A stretch of DNA of 64,000 nt from Cokeromyces recurvatus (Eukaryota > Mucoromycota > Mucoromycetes > Mucorales > Mucoraceae): positions 771,501-835,500 of the forward strand of contig NW_026251396.1 in the NCBI RefSeq assembly GCF_025118155.1. Direction: 5' to 3'. The notes beneath the pieces are model-generated. The model had not been told where the DNA came from. It worked only from the letters and a program-made list of their open reading frames with translations, and made no database searches. Positions 24,780 through 37,735 of the stretch are shown here, one piece after another. Position 1 is the stretch's first letter; each line of letters opens with the position of its first letter. Made by a program: the position numbers and the translations under genes.

Positions 24780-25127
24780 ATGAATATTTTATTACAAAAA
24801 TATCAGAATAATGTATTGACGAAACCAACTAGAACATTTTCTATACAATCATGTAGGAAGTTAAGAAGATGGAGAGAGAGAGAGAGAGATTCATTTATGG
24901 ATAATATTTTCTTTTTTTTTTTTTATAGCCATCATGATGACAGTTGGTGATGTCATTAGTCAACAATTAATAGAAAAAAAAGGAATCAATCATCATGATA
25001 TACCTCGCACATTGAGGATGACTGTATATGGGGCTGTTATTGGAGGACCAGTGATTGGGACCTGGTTTGGATTTATGAATAGAATAGTAAAGTTAGATAA
25101 TAAATGGGCAGGTAAGTCTCTTCTACC

Positions 25128-25163
<36 letters not shown>

Positions 25164-25518
25164 TTCGGAATATTAAAAAATCTTATTCTTCATAGCAACT
25201 ATAGTTCGAGTAGGAATAGATCAACTTTTTTTTGCACCTACTATTTTAGCTGTATTTATGGGTAGCATATCCATATTAGAAGGTCGAACAAGACAAGAAA
25301 TTAAAGAAAAATTTGAAAAAAGCTATTTGACAGGTTTAATAAATTCATATCGATATTGGCCCTTTGTAAATATGTTCACCTTTGCTTTTTTTCCTGTTTA
25401 CTATCGGCCTATAGTAAATAATGGATTTGGATTAATATGGAATTCTTATCTTTCCTATCTAAATCAGACCTCCTTATCACTATCAGATTCTGATATTGTT
25501 AAAAGAAACAGTGAATAA
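24780..25518 (+). CDS. Mpv17/PMP22 family membrane protein (Sym1-like)
   Basis: Three exons: 24780-24852, 24929-25111 and 25196-25518. The product is 192 residues, the family's usual length. Recognisable segments are TVGDVISQQLIEKK, RTLRMTVYGAVIGGPVIGTW, VGIDQLFFAPTILAVFMGS and the family signature YWPFVNMFTFAFFPVYYRP. Four hydrophobic segments are expected. Mpv17/Sym1 proteins sit in the mitochondrial inner membrane or the peroxisomal membrane, and proposed roles are metabolite or nucleotide-pool homeostasis. Intron 1 holds a GA microsatellite (24868-24889) and intron 2 a long T tract. Confidence 0.93.
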
Positions 25519-25688
25519 TAAAAAGGCTTTATCTAAAGAAATAAGAAACTCGATAAATCAGAAATTAGGAAATAATTTTTTCTTGACCTGACTTTTTTTT
25601 TTTTTTTTTTTTTTTTATGTATATGCTGCGGGCTAAATTTTTATGGTCTTTTGTTACTTTTTTTTTTTTTTTTTTTCATTATCTAATA

Positions 25689-25834
25689 ATGAGAAATAAA
25701 AGTAATGTAATAAAACATGACAATTATAATGAACAATTAAACTGGTTTAATACATCTATAAAGCCTATTGTTGTCACTCAATACCAAAAAGAGTACAGAC
25801 CTGTCTTATCTTTGATTACTAGTAAGTTTATTTC

Positions 25835-25884
<50 letters not shown>

Positions 25885-28800
25885 AATTTATTTAATTGAT
25901 CTACAATGCTTGTTTAGATTGCTATACAATACCAAGTAACAATAATCCTAGCAATTTACAATCATCATTGACTACTTTAACAACAAATAATGATGATCTA
26001 AATAAAGAGTCAACAAATAAAAAGAAAAGGACATCTGATAGTTGTCAGGCTCCTGATACAATAGATCTCACTGATAGTCAACCTAAAAGGCCTAAGCTAC
26101 TTCAATCAACAACAACAGCAGCTTCTTCTTCTTCTCTACCTCAAACTTCTTTAAATAATCATTTTGACGATGATATGGCTGATTTTATCGTTGACGATGT
26201 TGACTATTTTGACGATGTTATAGATGAAGCTGCCATCTTTGGAGAGGATGCGACAAGTGATTTTTTCCCTATTGATGACGATGTGATGATGGATCTTGAT
26301 CATATTGCTAGTAATACAACACCACAAGAACCTACACCTAAACTTGTTTCTTCTCCCTCAAATATACAAAGTAAAGACGAATTAAAGATGATATTAACTA
26401 CTTTAAAGGAAAGGCAGAATGAAGTTAATAATAGTATTGTGGAAGGATTAAGCAATAATGCAAGTGAAGAACAACAAAAGATTTTAATGGATGAACGAGC
26501 AGAGCTTGTAATGCAAATAAAGCATATTCAAGAGCTAATAGATAAAGATAATACAAGTCAAAGTTCGACCCCATCAGTAACACTACCATCAACAACAATG
26601 AATAATAATCAGGAGTATGTTATTTTGGATGATGAAGAGGAGAATAGTGAGATGAGTATTGATAACGAATCTATTGAAGTATCTCCCTTTTTTGCTTCTT
26701 CTAAACCGCTTCCTATTCAAACATCGAATACAACCTCTTCTTCTTCTTCTTCTCCTCCTCCACCATTACCTATACCTGATCATTCTTCTCAACCGAATTA
26801 TCCATGGAGTAGAGATGTTCGCAAAGCACTTGTCCAAAACTTTAAATTATCTGAATTTCGACCTAATCAACTTGAAGCTATCAATACCACACTGAAAGGT
26901 GAAGATGTCTTTGTGTTGATGCCTACAGGGGGTGGTAAAAGTCTTTGTTATCAATTACCTGCTATCATTCAACGTTACGAGCGTCAAGGTGTTACCTTTG
27001 TTGTCTCTCCCCTATTATCTTTAATGCAAGATCAAGTAGAGCAGTTAGTGAATGGGAAAGGGATTGCTGCTGGTATGCTTAATAGTACTGTTCCTGTTTC
27101 GCAAAAGAAATGGATATTTAGTGATCTTCATAAGTCTGTTCCCATGACACAATTACTATATATTACACCTGAGTTATTGAGTAAATCAAATCAACTTAAA
27201 AACGTTTTAGATAGTCTATACAGCCGAAATAAAATTGCAAGGTTTGTGATTGATGAGGCACATTGTGTGTCACAATGGGGACATGATTTTAGACCTGATT
27301 ATAAACTTCTAGGGTCTCTTAAGGAATCATATCCTACCGTGCCCATTATGGCATTGACTGCTACTGCAAATGAAGCTGTTCAAAAGGATGTCTTATTTAA
27401 TCTCAAGATGAAAGATTGTAAGGTTTTAAAACAGAGTTTTAATCGAACCAATCTAATGTACAGTATAAACATGTGTATTATTCTAATTGAACTTGTTTTA
27501 TTAATCTATCTATCTATTTATCTATATTCAAAAAAAAAAAAAAAATAGATACCAAATTGTTCCAAAGACGCATAGAACAATTTTAAACGATATGAAGAAT
27601 TTTATTGAAGAGCATAGAGGTCAATCAGGTATTATATATTGTTGTACAAGAAAGGATTGTGAACAGGTTGCGACAAATTTGAGAACAGACTATGGTGTCT
27701 CGATTAAACATTATCATGCTGCTATGACAACAGAAGAACGACGCGAAGTGCAACAAGAATGGCAAACAGGAAAAGTTCAAGTCATTGCGGCTACGATTGC
27801 ATTTGGTATGGGTATCGATAAGCCAGATGTACGATTTGTACTCCATTATTCCGTACCTTCTTCATTAGAAGGTTATTACCAAGAAACGGGTCGCGCAGGT
27901 CGTGATGGTTTACCTGCCACATGTCGACTTTACTATAACTATAGTGACACTAAAACACATAATTTCTTAATTGATCAGGGAGATGGTAGTTGGCAGCAAA
28001 AGCAACGACAACGAGATAACTTGAATACGATGATGCGATTTTGTGATAACGAGACTGATTGTAGACGTAAACAGATCATGGGTTATTTTGGTGAACGATT
28101 TGATCCTAGTCACTGTCAGCGCATGTGTGATAATTGTATGAGGAATGAATATACAAGGACAGTCGTGAGGGATATGTCGAAAGAGGCTATCATTCTAATC
28201 AACATGATTCAACAAATTGACCCTGACCATGTTACTTTAGCTCAATTAGTGGACATCTATCGTGGATCAAAGAATAAGCGTATTATGGAGCATGGTCATG
28301 ATCAATTAGAAGGCTATGGACATGGTAAAGCAAAGCAACGTACAGAAGTTGATCGTCTCTTGAGAACAATGATTCATGATGATGTGATACGTGAAAAATC
28401 TGAATGTAATGCAAAAGGATTTCCTATTACTCATGTTACTGTAAGTACTAGTGTTATCTCTTGAAAAAGAAAAAGAAAAGATAAATATACAATAGATAAA
28501 ATTGACTTCATTCATTATCTAGTTGAGCAAAAAAGCAAATGATGTATTAAACGGATCTAAAAAGATATTAATTTCTTATTCTCAAAATGTAAGTCATTAT
28601 ACATATAAAATATATATTATAATAACAATATTAATTATAATAGAGAACGGGATTTGTAAAAGCTGGGTCTATGGTGAATAATAGTAGAAATAATTCAACT
28701 ACGACTACTACTACTACTACTTCTTCTTCTTCTACAACTCCTAATAGACGAAGACTACCGAATGCATCCAATAATAGAACTCAAAGAGCTACTCTAGCAA

Positions 28801-29236
28801 AAGAAAATATAAATAGGAATAATGGAAGAACTGAATTAAATAGCTCAATTACAACGGTAACCAAGACAACAACAACTACTACTACGAATAAAGTGCCTGA
28901 AGATGAAACTACGATACAATGTTACCAAGAATTGAAAAAGATAAGAAATCAACTTATGTCTAAGCATAATATTCGAAGTCCAGGAAGTATATTATCTGAT
29001 AGTGTTTTAAAGAAAGTTGTAAAGTATATACAAATATGAAAATCTCTATATCTGTCTATCTTTTTTTTTATTTTTTTACTGATAAAAGGTATTATTAGGC
29101 CAAAGCTTTACCATTAACTGCTCGTGAGTTTCAACTAGTTACTTCTATGCAATCTGAAGTATATCCTGCCTTTGGAGAACCATTCTTAGAAGTATCTTTA
29201 AAATATTATAATGCAAAAAATACCATATCTGGATAA
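25689..29236 (+). CDS. RecQ-family DNA helicase (BLM/Sgs1 type)
   Basis: Six exons: 25689-25821, 25918-27457, 27549-28440, 28523-28588, 28644-29018 and 29099-29236. The product is 1047 residues. The N-terminus is long and acidic/Ser-rich. The helicase core has motif 0 (FRPNQLEAINTTL), Walker A MPTGGGKSLCYQLP near residue 380, DEAH in VIDEAHCVSQWGHDFRPD near 490, and motif VI YYQETGRAGRDGLPATC near 669. The RQC zinc-binding part reads CRRKQIMGYFGE and HCQRMCDNC, followed by a winged helix. A C-terminal HRDC domain spans the last two exons (ELKKIRNQLMSKHNI; LKKVAKALPLTAREF). It unwinds recombination and replication intermediates in the nucleus. Intron 2 donor GTACAG is weak but is the only one keeping phase. 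Intron 1 carries 42 consecutive A. Confidence 0.95.
25837..25878. repeat. Poly(A) homopolymer, 42 nt
   Basis: Uninterrupted A run inside intron 1 of the RecQ gene. Comparable A runs lie at 31945-31979 (intron of the UPF0652 gene) and 60296-60327 (upstream of the Arb1 gene). Confidence 0.9.
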
Positions 29237-29540
29237 TACATAGAAGCCTGTTTGTTTGTTTTTTATTATTATTATCACTATTATTTATTTATTATTATTT
29301 ACATTAGACGCACTTTTATTATAAATTCGAACTGTCAATAAAAATTGTTTATTCTAGAGGAGAGAGAGAGAAAGAGGGTGTGTTGTATCTAAGCACCGTC
29401 ACACACAAAACCAATAAAACAAAATCAGCAAAGTATTTTTTTTTTTTTTATTCTTTTTCTTTTTTTAGATGCACCATTTTTTTGTTTAATAAATAACGTA
29501 TATAAAAAGTGCAGATTAAAGTGAATAGATCGAGATATCA
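29237..29540. other. Spacer RecQ to UPF0652 gene
   Basis: This 304-bp stretch is AT-rich with a GA-rich patch near 29359-29378. It holds the 3' UTR of the helicase gene and the promoter of the next gene. No further feature is seen. Confidence 0.5.
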
Positions 29541-29652
29541 ATGGATAATTTAGTAACTTCAGATAGTAATAAGATTATTTACTGCGTTGAATGTAACGAT
29601 CAAGAGGTATGATTTAAAGTCTTGGTGCATGTGTTCCTGATTCTATTTATTA

Positions 29653-29683
<31 letters not shown>

Positions 29684-31937
29684 GGACATGTTTAGGCCTC
29701 TGTGTTTTGTGAACAATGCGATGAAGATTTTTGTGAAGTTTGTTACGGTAAAATAGAGTCCATTCAATTTAATGCATGTGAATTAAATTTCCTAATGTAT
29801 ATACATGTACATATATGTATATATAATGATTAGATATGCTTCATCGTACTGGTAATCGTCGACTACATACCTTTAAAAAGTTAAATCTTCAAGCAAATAG
29901 TAAAGAGGAAACTTTAAAGAATGGTATAAAAATAGATGCTGCAAATAATGAAAAGGTACATGTTCAAAGCACGGAAACAAAAACAATTAGTGGAGACATA
30001 TACTTATATATATTTCTTCTTCTTCTTCATATAGAATGAAAGAGAAAAAGACAATGTAGCTATGAAACAAGCTTTATTGGAAATGGATGGTACAATTATT
30101 AACAGTAATGGTCCTACTTTTGGTGATTATATAACCAAAAGGTAATGTACATACAAATAAAGTATGATTGATGCTTTGAGTCTTTTTTTTTGGGGATTAA
30201 TATACATATATATGTTAGATCTAAAACGATACCATTACGATTAGATTCTGAAGAAAGACAATACTTGAAATTGTAATATTTATTATATAAGAAATAGTTA
30301 TGAGATCATTTTTAACATATATTCATACGTCTTTTTTTTTTAGGCTAGAAGCTGCTTTAAATGTGTCAGAATATACAGGTAAAATTGAAAAAAGTGAGGA
30401 GGAAAAAAAAAATAAAATTGACAGCTAATTTCTTCTTGTAGATAAAATTGATATTATAACATATTCAAATAAGGCAAGAAGAATTGTTGGACAAATCAAG
30501 GATTTATGTGCTATCATTTCTGGTTTGTTAGTAGCAGGAGATTATAAAAAAGGTTCACAGTTATTTTCAAAGAATAATTTACGTGATAATGCAACCATCT
30601 TTCAACAAATATTTGAAGTTGGTAGACGGTAAAAAAAAAAAAAAAGAAAAAGAAAAAGAAAAAAAAAGGCCGATAATTAAAGACTTACAATAGACATAAA
30701 ATTATGAATCCAGAAAAAATGAGATCGACTTATGGTAAATTAATGTATATGCTTATGGTAAATATAGACTGCAACCTATATGATTGTCTATGTGATCCCA
30801 CTAAGAATCATTTTAAATATAGGATTCTTGTATTCCCGAAGTTGAAGAATATCTTGGATTTTCATGTATTATCCCAATCAAGACAGTCTATGATTTTTTG
30901 AAAAGTCAAGAAAGTATTGAAGTTTTACATGATGAAAATATTGTTTTAGCTACACGAGAAATTGTGCCTGATTTCAAAACTCGGGGACAAATTGATGCTG
31001 AAGTTCAACGTAAACAGCTTGCTATTCGAACTATATGTGAAAAATATGCAAATGAAAGAATTTCAAAAGAAGATATCGAACGCTGTTTATTATCTATATC
31101 TGATAATAATGCTTTCTTAAGAGCGAATAGGTAAAAGAAAAAAGAAAACAGTGCTAAGTCTACTCTTATTAATATGTATAAATATGTATATTTTATAGAG
31201 ATCCTTGTGATAAAATGATTAAATATCTTTCAAAATATTTTAATCCAGTAAAGCATGAACATAATTATTCTTTAGCAATTCAAGCAGGTAGAAATGGACA
31301 TCGTTTGACACATTCACATTCAGCACAATATACATACGTTTATCAATCATTGACTTTATGGCGTGAAATTATGAATGAAATGTTTTTACTTTGGAATATG
31401 GCTGATGAAGATTTAATTTCACCTAATGTGTATAGATTAACAAATACAGGTCAAGGACTACAACGTATCCAACCATGTCCTAACGTATCAAGAGCTATTC
31501 ATAAAGTATTAAATCGAGTTCATAAGAAATGCGGATCCTGGGTTGGTAGCAGTGTCGTTCATTTAGGAGATAAAAATGTGCCTAATTCATTTATGTTTAT
31601 TGACAAATATAATCAAGTTGCACGTATCTTGACTCCTATTGTTAGTACCTTGGATAAATTAGATTTACTTGCAAAGGATGTTCATGCTGCAGAATATATT
31701 CAAAATGAATATGGTAGTATTGAACAATGCCGAAAAGATATTTTGTGTAAGAATAGAGAAAAGGAAGAAGGGAGGGGAAAGAGAGAAAGATGCTAACTTA
31801 TTGCTTTCTTTTTTAGATGATTTATTTAGACATGGTTTTGATGGTTCTGGTGGTGATAATTATTTCGATGCAGGAAGTTGTATAGACGGTAGACTTACAT
31901 CAGCTTGGAATTGTAAGTTCACTAAACATCGGTATCT

Positions 31938-31981
<44 letters not shown>

Positions 31982-32082
31982 AACTTGTATGTAAAATAGG
32001 GTGCTCAACAATTGAAAAGAAAAAGTTCTTTCCTATTTTCCTAATGACGGGATTTATTGGATTTGATGGAACTGAATGGTAG
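29541..32082 (+). CDS. B-box zinc finger UPF0652/DUF2009 protein (non-canonical E2-like)
   Basis: Twelve exons: 29541-29606, 29696-29747, 29834-29955, 30035-30141, 30219-30272, 30344-30378, 30442-30628, 30694-30757, 30823-31130, 31199-31746, 31817-31912 and 32000-32082. All phases agree and the product is 573 residues. Residues 18-60 form a B-box-like zinc finger: CVECNDQEASVFCEQCDEDF, then CEVC and MLHRTGNRRLHTF. The rest is the DUF2009 domain with MNPEKMRSTYGKLMYMLMD, SWVGSSVVHLGDKNVPNSF and RHGFDGSGGDNYFDAGSCID, ending GTSxW-like (GFDGTEW). This deeply conserved family (plants, fungi, protists; UPF0652) has been described as a non-canonical E2-type ubiquitin-conjugating enzyme. That assignment comes from family annotation and is not evident from the motifs. 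Exons of 35 and 54 nt are among the shortest here. Confidence 0.9.
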
Positions 32083-33221
32083 ATAATAATAAAAGTTTAC
32101 ATAGAATTATATTAGACCGTATCAATTAAATAAAATATAATCTGCCATGCAAGTTCAGCTTATTTAGTAAAACAAATTTATTTTTATTCTTTTTTTTTAT
32201 GTAATAGCGTCATATTGTGTGTGTGTGTGTGTGTGTCAAAGGGGTTAAATGATAAATAATATAAACTTTTATTCAATGTTAAAAACACATATAAAAAGAA
32301 AAAGGATCATCATTTTATTTTGTTATTGTTATATCCTCCTTTTTTTTTGACAAGAAATGCACATGCAAGTATTAAAAAAAAAAACTTTCTCTTTTCTAAA
32401 AACTCCTTATTTATATACTGAAAAGGAAAGGATATATGCATCTTATTTTATTGACAGATCTAACATATATGCATACATGTCTTTGATAGTATCCTACTTT
32501 TGAATTATTATGTATTCAAGAGTATATATAACAATTTATAAATGATTACATAATGTGATACATATAATAAACTTTTAATAGATTAAAAGTGGCACATCAA
32601 GTCAAAGCTTTATGCACAACATCCAGAACGAAAAATATACATATTTATATGTATATATCAAAAGTTATAACATGTATCACACCCTTTCTTTTTGCCTATA
32701 TCCTTAATTTAACCTTTTTGACCCATATACATACAGGCAAAGTTTTACTCTTTTATATATTTATGTACTGTCTATTTATACACTTTTAAAAACAATGTTA
32801 TACAAATAATTTTCCTTTTTTTTTTATAAAAAAAAAAAAAATAAAGAGAGAGAGAGAGAGAGAAAGAAAGAAAGAGGCACTCGTTGACTGAAACTAAAGC
32901 AGGATATATTATTCAAGTTCATTTATATGTGCATATCCCTTTTGTTTTCTTCTTCACTTAGCCCCTTTTATGTAATTCTCCTCTTCTTGAATATATTCCT
33001 AAAAAAGACATAAAAGTCGACCTAATGTATCACTACATGATTTCATTTACATTTAAATGACATCTATCTAATATCCTTTAAAGCCCTCTCTCTTCTCTTT
33101 TTTTCTCTCTCTCTCTCTCTTTTATTCAACAAAAAATAAAATAAAAGCAACAAATATAAATCAATCTATATCACTTGAAAAAAAAGAAAAAAGGGGGAGA
33201 GAATAAAAGACAGTGTATAAT
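32083..33221. other. Spacer upstream of grainyhead-like gene
   Basis: About 1.14 kb of AT-rich DNA with a GT microsatellite (32217-32236), GA and CT-rich tracts (32846-32876, 33085-33122) and A/T homopolymers. The pyrimidine-rich tract just before 33120 may belong to the promoter of the transcription-factor gene. No gene is supported. Confidence 0.5.
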
Positions 33222-36068
33222 ATGTTTAATAATAATCGAAATCAATTACTAAGTCCACTGCAGTATGAATCCTCGTCGCTTACTACTACTACTACTACTA
33301 CTACAAATGGTAGTAATATGTCAAATTCAACTTGTAACAAACTAAATTATACTGGAAACATGAGTCATCATCAGCAATTACTACAGATGGATATGAATAG
33401 TCATAACAATAGCGCATTTTTCCCTTCTGTCTTTGGAGCAACTCATTCAAATACAGTGAACAACTATAAAGATATATACACCATGTATCCATTTTATTAT
33501 TATCCACGTCATTTTAATCAAAATGACTTTGGAAGACGCAATAGAAATTTAACTTATACACCTTCTTCTGCAACTACATTATATACTAGTTCACCTATTC
33601 ATGTGCCAAAATTTACTTTAATGAATTTTGAAGGAAATAATACTAATAACAGTAATAATAATAATTATCAACTTCAACAAAATGAATCATTATTCATGAA
33701 AGAGTCAAATACTGTTACTAAACATTCAAGGTATTATTATTTTTTTCTTTTTTTTTTCTTTTTTTTTTTAGCTTCTATATAATATATAATACATATATGA
33801 GAATACTATGGTCGCTAGAAAATAGATTTTTATAAAAGGGAGGGTAAAGGATGAGTGTATAGAGATATGTTTGTAGCTATAGACTAGAAAGATAGTGATA
33901 CAAAGAAAGAACAGGGGAAAATAAAAAGTGATAAATAATCTTTTTTTTTTTTACTTATTTATCAAAGGGAGTATTATCCAGAAAAGGAGGAACTGGAGGA
34001 ACTGGAGGAAGCTTGTGTGTGTGTGTGTGTGTGTGTGTGTTGAACAGAGATAAATTCTTTGATCAGCTAAAATTATACATGTTAAAAATATTTATAAATA
34101 TATACTAAAATATGTATACATATCTATTATTTTAGTTTATCTCAAAACTTTCAAAAGAATCTTCGAATTCAAGTCATTTTAGAAGGTAAAAAATAAAATA
34201 AATAACTAAACGAATAACGATCATCTAATTTAACAGTTTATATATGCATGCTTTATAGCTGAAACTGCTGTCACAAAAAAAGATGAAGAAAGTATTACTT
34301 ACTTAAATCGTGGACAAGTATATAGTATCCAACTTAAGGATAATCTATCAAAAAATCAAGTTATCACTAGTACAATATCAATTAGCTTTCATCTCTCTAA
34401 ACATCGTGCTATTACAGATACATTTTGGAAATATTGGCTTTCACAACAAAGTGAGCCAAATCCTCGGTTAATTGAAATTGGTATAGTTCATTTGCTATTT
34501 TATATTATTTTTTTTTCTCTCCTTATATATTTATAGAAACAAGCAAACTAATATCTCTATCTATACCTATTTACAGATAATACTAACTCAATAGGGGTAA
34601 CAAACGTAAATCTATCAAATTTCGATAAAATTATATTCAATTGGAATGGTGAAGTTGGTGCTAAAATAATGATTCGTTTCAAATTCTTGAGCACTGATTT
34701 TACAAAGACAAAAGGCGTAAAAGGAATTCCATTAAGGGTACTTATGAAAAGTCAATTCCAGGAGATAAATACAGAAATGATAAACAATCATGAAACTAGT
34801 TTCTGTACTATTAAATTATTTAGAGACAAAGGTGCAGAGAGGAAGACAAAAGATGATTCTAAACATCGTACTAAACTACTTGAAAAAATATATGGTAAGA
34901 CAAATGGACTGTATGATATTACAAATAGCTGGTTATTTAAAGATGTGTTATTTTTTTTTTATGTATAGGTAAATCGGATGATAGTGTTGCAGCTGTTATG
35001 TATACTCTTTCAACGCCTCATACTTTATTTAAAGAGGCCTTGGAGCTATCCAGCAATTTATCTGAGAGTAATAGAAGATTATCTCATATTAAAACAAGAC
35101 TTCATGCACGTGCAATGACGACTCCAAATCCATCCTCTTTATTCCATACGAATAACATAACTCATCCTAGTTGGTCACTGCCCGTTCATACAACAGCTAA
35201 AAACCTGTCACCTCAATGTATGACTGTTGTCGATTCACCTAAATCAGCAGTCGAACTCATCAAGACGTCTTCTATCACTACAAGTCATCCTATCTATTCT
35301 GATATTATAAATGGAAATGGGGATGATATATTATCCAAATATGTTTTCCCTCATGTCGAAAATGGCAGTTGTCAAGAACAACAACAACAACAACAGCAGC
35401 AGCAAGAAATACCTATCGCATTTAATAATAGTGATGTGGATATTGCAACTGATATCTCTAAAGAGATCTCACCCTTATTAGACACTATCCATACGAACTA
35501 TTCACAGCTCAATAATAATAATAAGAATGATAGTGATAATAAGAATGATACTGAACAAGCTATTCTTCCCTCTCCTTTTGAAGAAGCCATAGCTGAAATT
35601 GAAGCAGAACAGTTTCAGGCAGCAGTTGCAGCAGTTGCATCTGAACTATCTCCTCCTTCTATTTTACTTGAATGTCACAAATCAATACTATCATACAAGG
35701 ATACTCCATATACAACGCGTCTATCACCATCTATACATGATATTTTACTCTCTGATAAGCTTCAAGACGTTTCTTCTGTAAATGCTATTCACGAGAATAT
35801 CCTCATATCAAATGAACCTTTATCTATTCTTCAACAGCAACAACACTTGGCAAATAAAGAAACAACTACAATAACCACAAAGCATGATTCTACTCTTTAT
35901 TATCATCATCATCATCACCCCACTACTACTACTATATCACAATTAACTGAAAACACAATGAATAATAATAATAAGAAACGATCTAGAGATGATGATGAAG
36001 TTTATAACAAGAAAAGAAAGAAACATTCAAGTTCAACAAAACGCGCTTCTTCTACTCCTCTTTGGTAG
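33222..36068 (+). CDS. Grainyhead-like / CP2-family transcription factor
   Basis: Five exons: 33222-33730, 34136-34185, 34259-34480, 34577-34894 and 34969-36068. The product is 732 residues. The N-terminal 170 residues are Asn/Thr/Ser-rich and look disordered. The CP2 DNA-binding domain spans about residues 178-370: LRIQVILEAETAVTKKDEES, ITYLNRGQVYSIQLKD, FDKIIFNWNGEVGAKIMIRF, KGVKGIPLRVLMKSQF and CTIKLFRDKGAERKTKDDSK. These match the grainyhead/LSF pattern, including 'YLNKGQFY' and the basic C-terminal helix region. A long Gln/Asn/His-rich disordered tail ends in the basic run KKRSRDDDEVYNKKRKKH. In filamentous fungi grainyhead homologues control cell-wall remodelling and spore separation (known). 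Intron 1 (33731-34135) is unusually long at 405 nt and carries a GT microsatellite. Confidence 0.9.
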
Positions 36069-36326
36069 AATACAAGTGGATTATATAATGTAATATATTT
36101 GATTAAGCTTGCATTATGCATATTATTAATAACATGTTAAAATAATAATAATATCAATAAAAAAAAAATAAAATAAAAAAAAACGCGGTGGTTAAAATCC
36201 GTTCATGATATTCTCACTGCTACTGTTACAATTCAAGTAAAGTTAGGGAAAGAAATTTGAAGTGCCTTTTTTTTTTTTTTTTTAATAAAATATAATTCCT
36301 TATACATATACATATTTATATGCATT

Positions 36327-36999
36327 ATGGTAATTAACATTATACTAGCGCAAAAATAAGGAAACAAGTATTCACTCTTTATTTTCTTTTTTTCTTTTTC
36401 TATTGATGTTAGCTTAGATTTATTTTAGTACAAAATCGTCAAGGTAAAACAAGATTAGCCAAATGGTACGTCCCATATGAAGATGATGAAAAATTAAAGC
36501 TTAAAGGAGAAGTACATCGACTTATTGCGCCAAGAGATCAAAAACACCAAAGTAATTTTGTCGAGGTAAGATTAGATTGTATACAATTAAAATAGACATA
36601 AACTTGACCATTCTCCTTGTTCTTTTTTTTTTTTTTTTTAAATATTAAAAAGTTTCGTAATTATAAAATTGTTTATCGTCGATACGCTGGACTCTTTTTC
36701 TGTGTATGCGTAGATGCTAACGATAATGAATTAGCTTATTTAGAAGCAATTCATTTCTTTGTGGAAGTATTAGATGCCTTTTTCGGCAATGTATGTGAAT
36801 TAGATTTAGTTTTTAATTTTTATAAGGTACAGTACACTTATATATGTATCAAGTATAAGTATAAAAAAGGCCTTGTAGTAATTTCATTCAAATTTAGGTT
36901 TACGCTATTCTAGATGAGGTGTTCTTAGCAGGTGAAATCGAAGAAACAAGTAAAAATGTTGTATTAACAAGACTTGATCATTTGGATAAATTAGAATAA
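36327..36999 (+). CDS. APS2: AP-2 complex sigma subunit
   Basis: Four exons: 36327-36329, 36413-36565, 36653-36826 and 36898-36999. The product is 143 residues, the family length. The protein is almost textbook sigma-2: [72 protein letters not shown] and [11 protein letters not shown]. The only phase-compatible start I find is an ATG at 36327 directly abutting donor GTAATT, so exon 1 contributes just the start codon and exon 2 begins CTT AGA TTT (giving MLRFILVQ; homologues read MIRFIL). AP-2 sigma forms part of the clathrin adaptor core that binds dileucine cargo at the plasma membrane (established). Confidence 0.93.
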
Positions 37000-37735
37000 T
37001 AATAAATACCTGTAATTGTAAATATAAAATAAATATTTATTTTTTTTTTCCTTTTTTATGCATTTTTAATTCTCCCCCGCAATGGGCATTTGAACAAAAA
37101 ATTGTTGAAGAAAGACTTAACAAATGATCAATAACATGCAAATTATTTGTTTATGAAGGGAAAAGAAACTCCTCTCTAAAAATAAAATGTAAAACAACAT
37201 TCTCTCATTTTGAATTTATGTTGTCAGTCAATATCCAAGACAAGAAGTATCTGCTCTCAAGTATTTAATTGGCTAACAGAGTCTTGAATAATAATAATAA
37301 TAAAATACTATTCTTTCCTTTATAATAAGTTGTATCATGACCACAACACAGATGCTCCTCTTTACTACAGAGTATTACTCGAGTCTAAATCGTCTTGTCC
37401 TTAACACAAAGAAGTTTAGCTGACACATCCCAATTCAGTGGATGAAGAGGTTTTTTTTTAATACTCTTTTAGCTGTCCATTTGGTAGATTCCTTTCAGTT
37501 ATCTTTCCTGTTTAATTTAACTCGAACGATTTTAATGTATTCATGCTCTTTTGAGTCATAACGAAATCTCGCATCAAAATCAGAATTATTTCACCCAATC
37601 ATATTGAAATATGAATCTATCAAAAAAAAAAAAAAAAAATAAATAAATAAATCTCATCAACATTCAACCTCGTAGTCAGGTATAAAACATACTTTTTTAC
37701 TATTATTATTATTATTATTATTTATATTTTATACC
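37000..37735. other. Spacer APS2 to PABA synthase
   Basis: 736 bp of AT-rich DNA holding the APS2 3' UTR and the promoter of the next gene. It includes an ATT repeat just before the PABA synthase start. No gene is seen. Confidence 0.5.
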
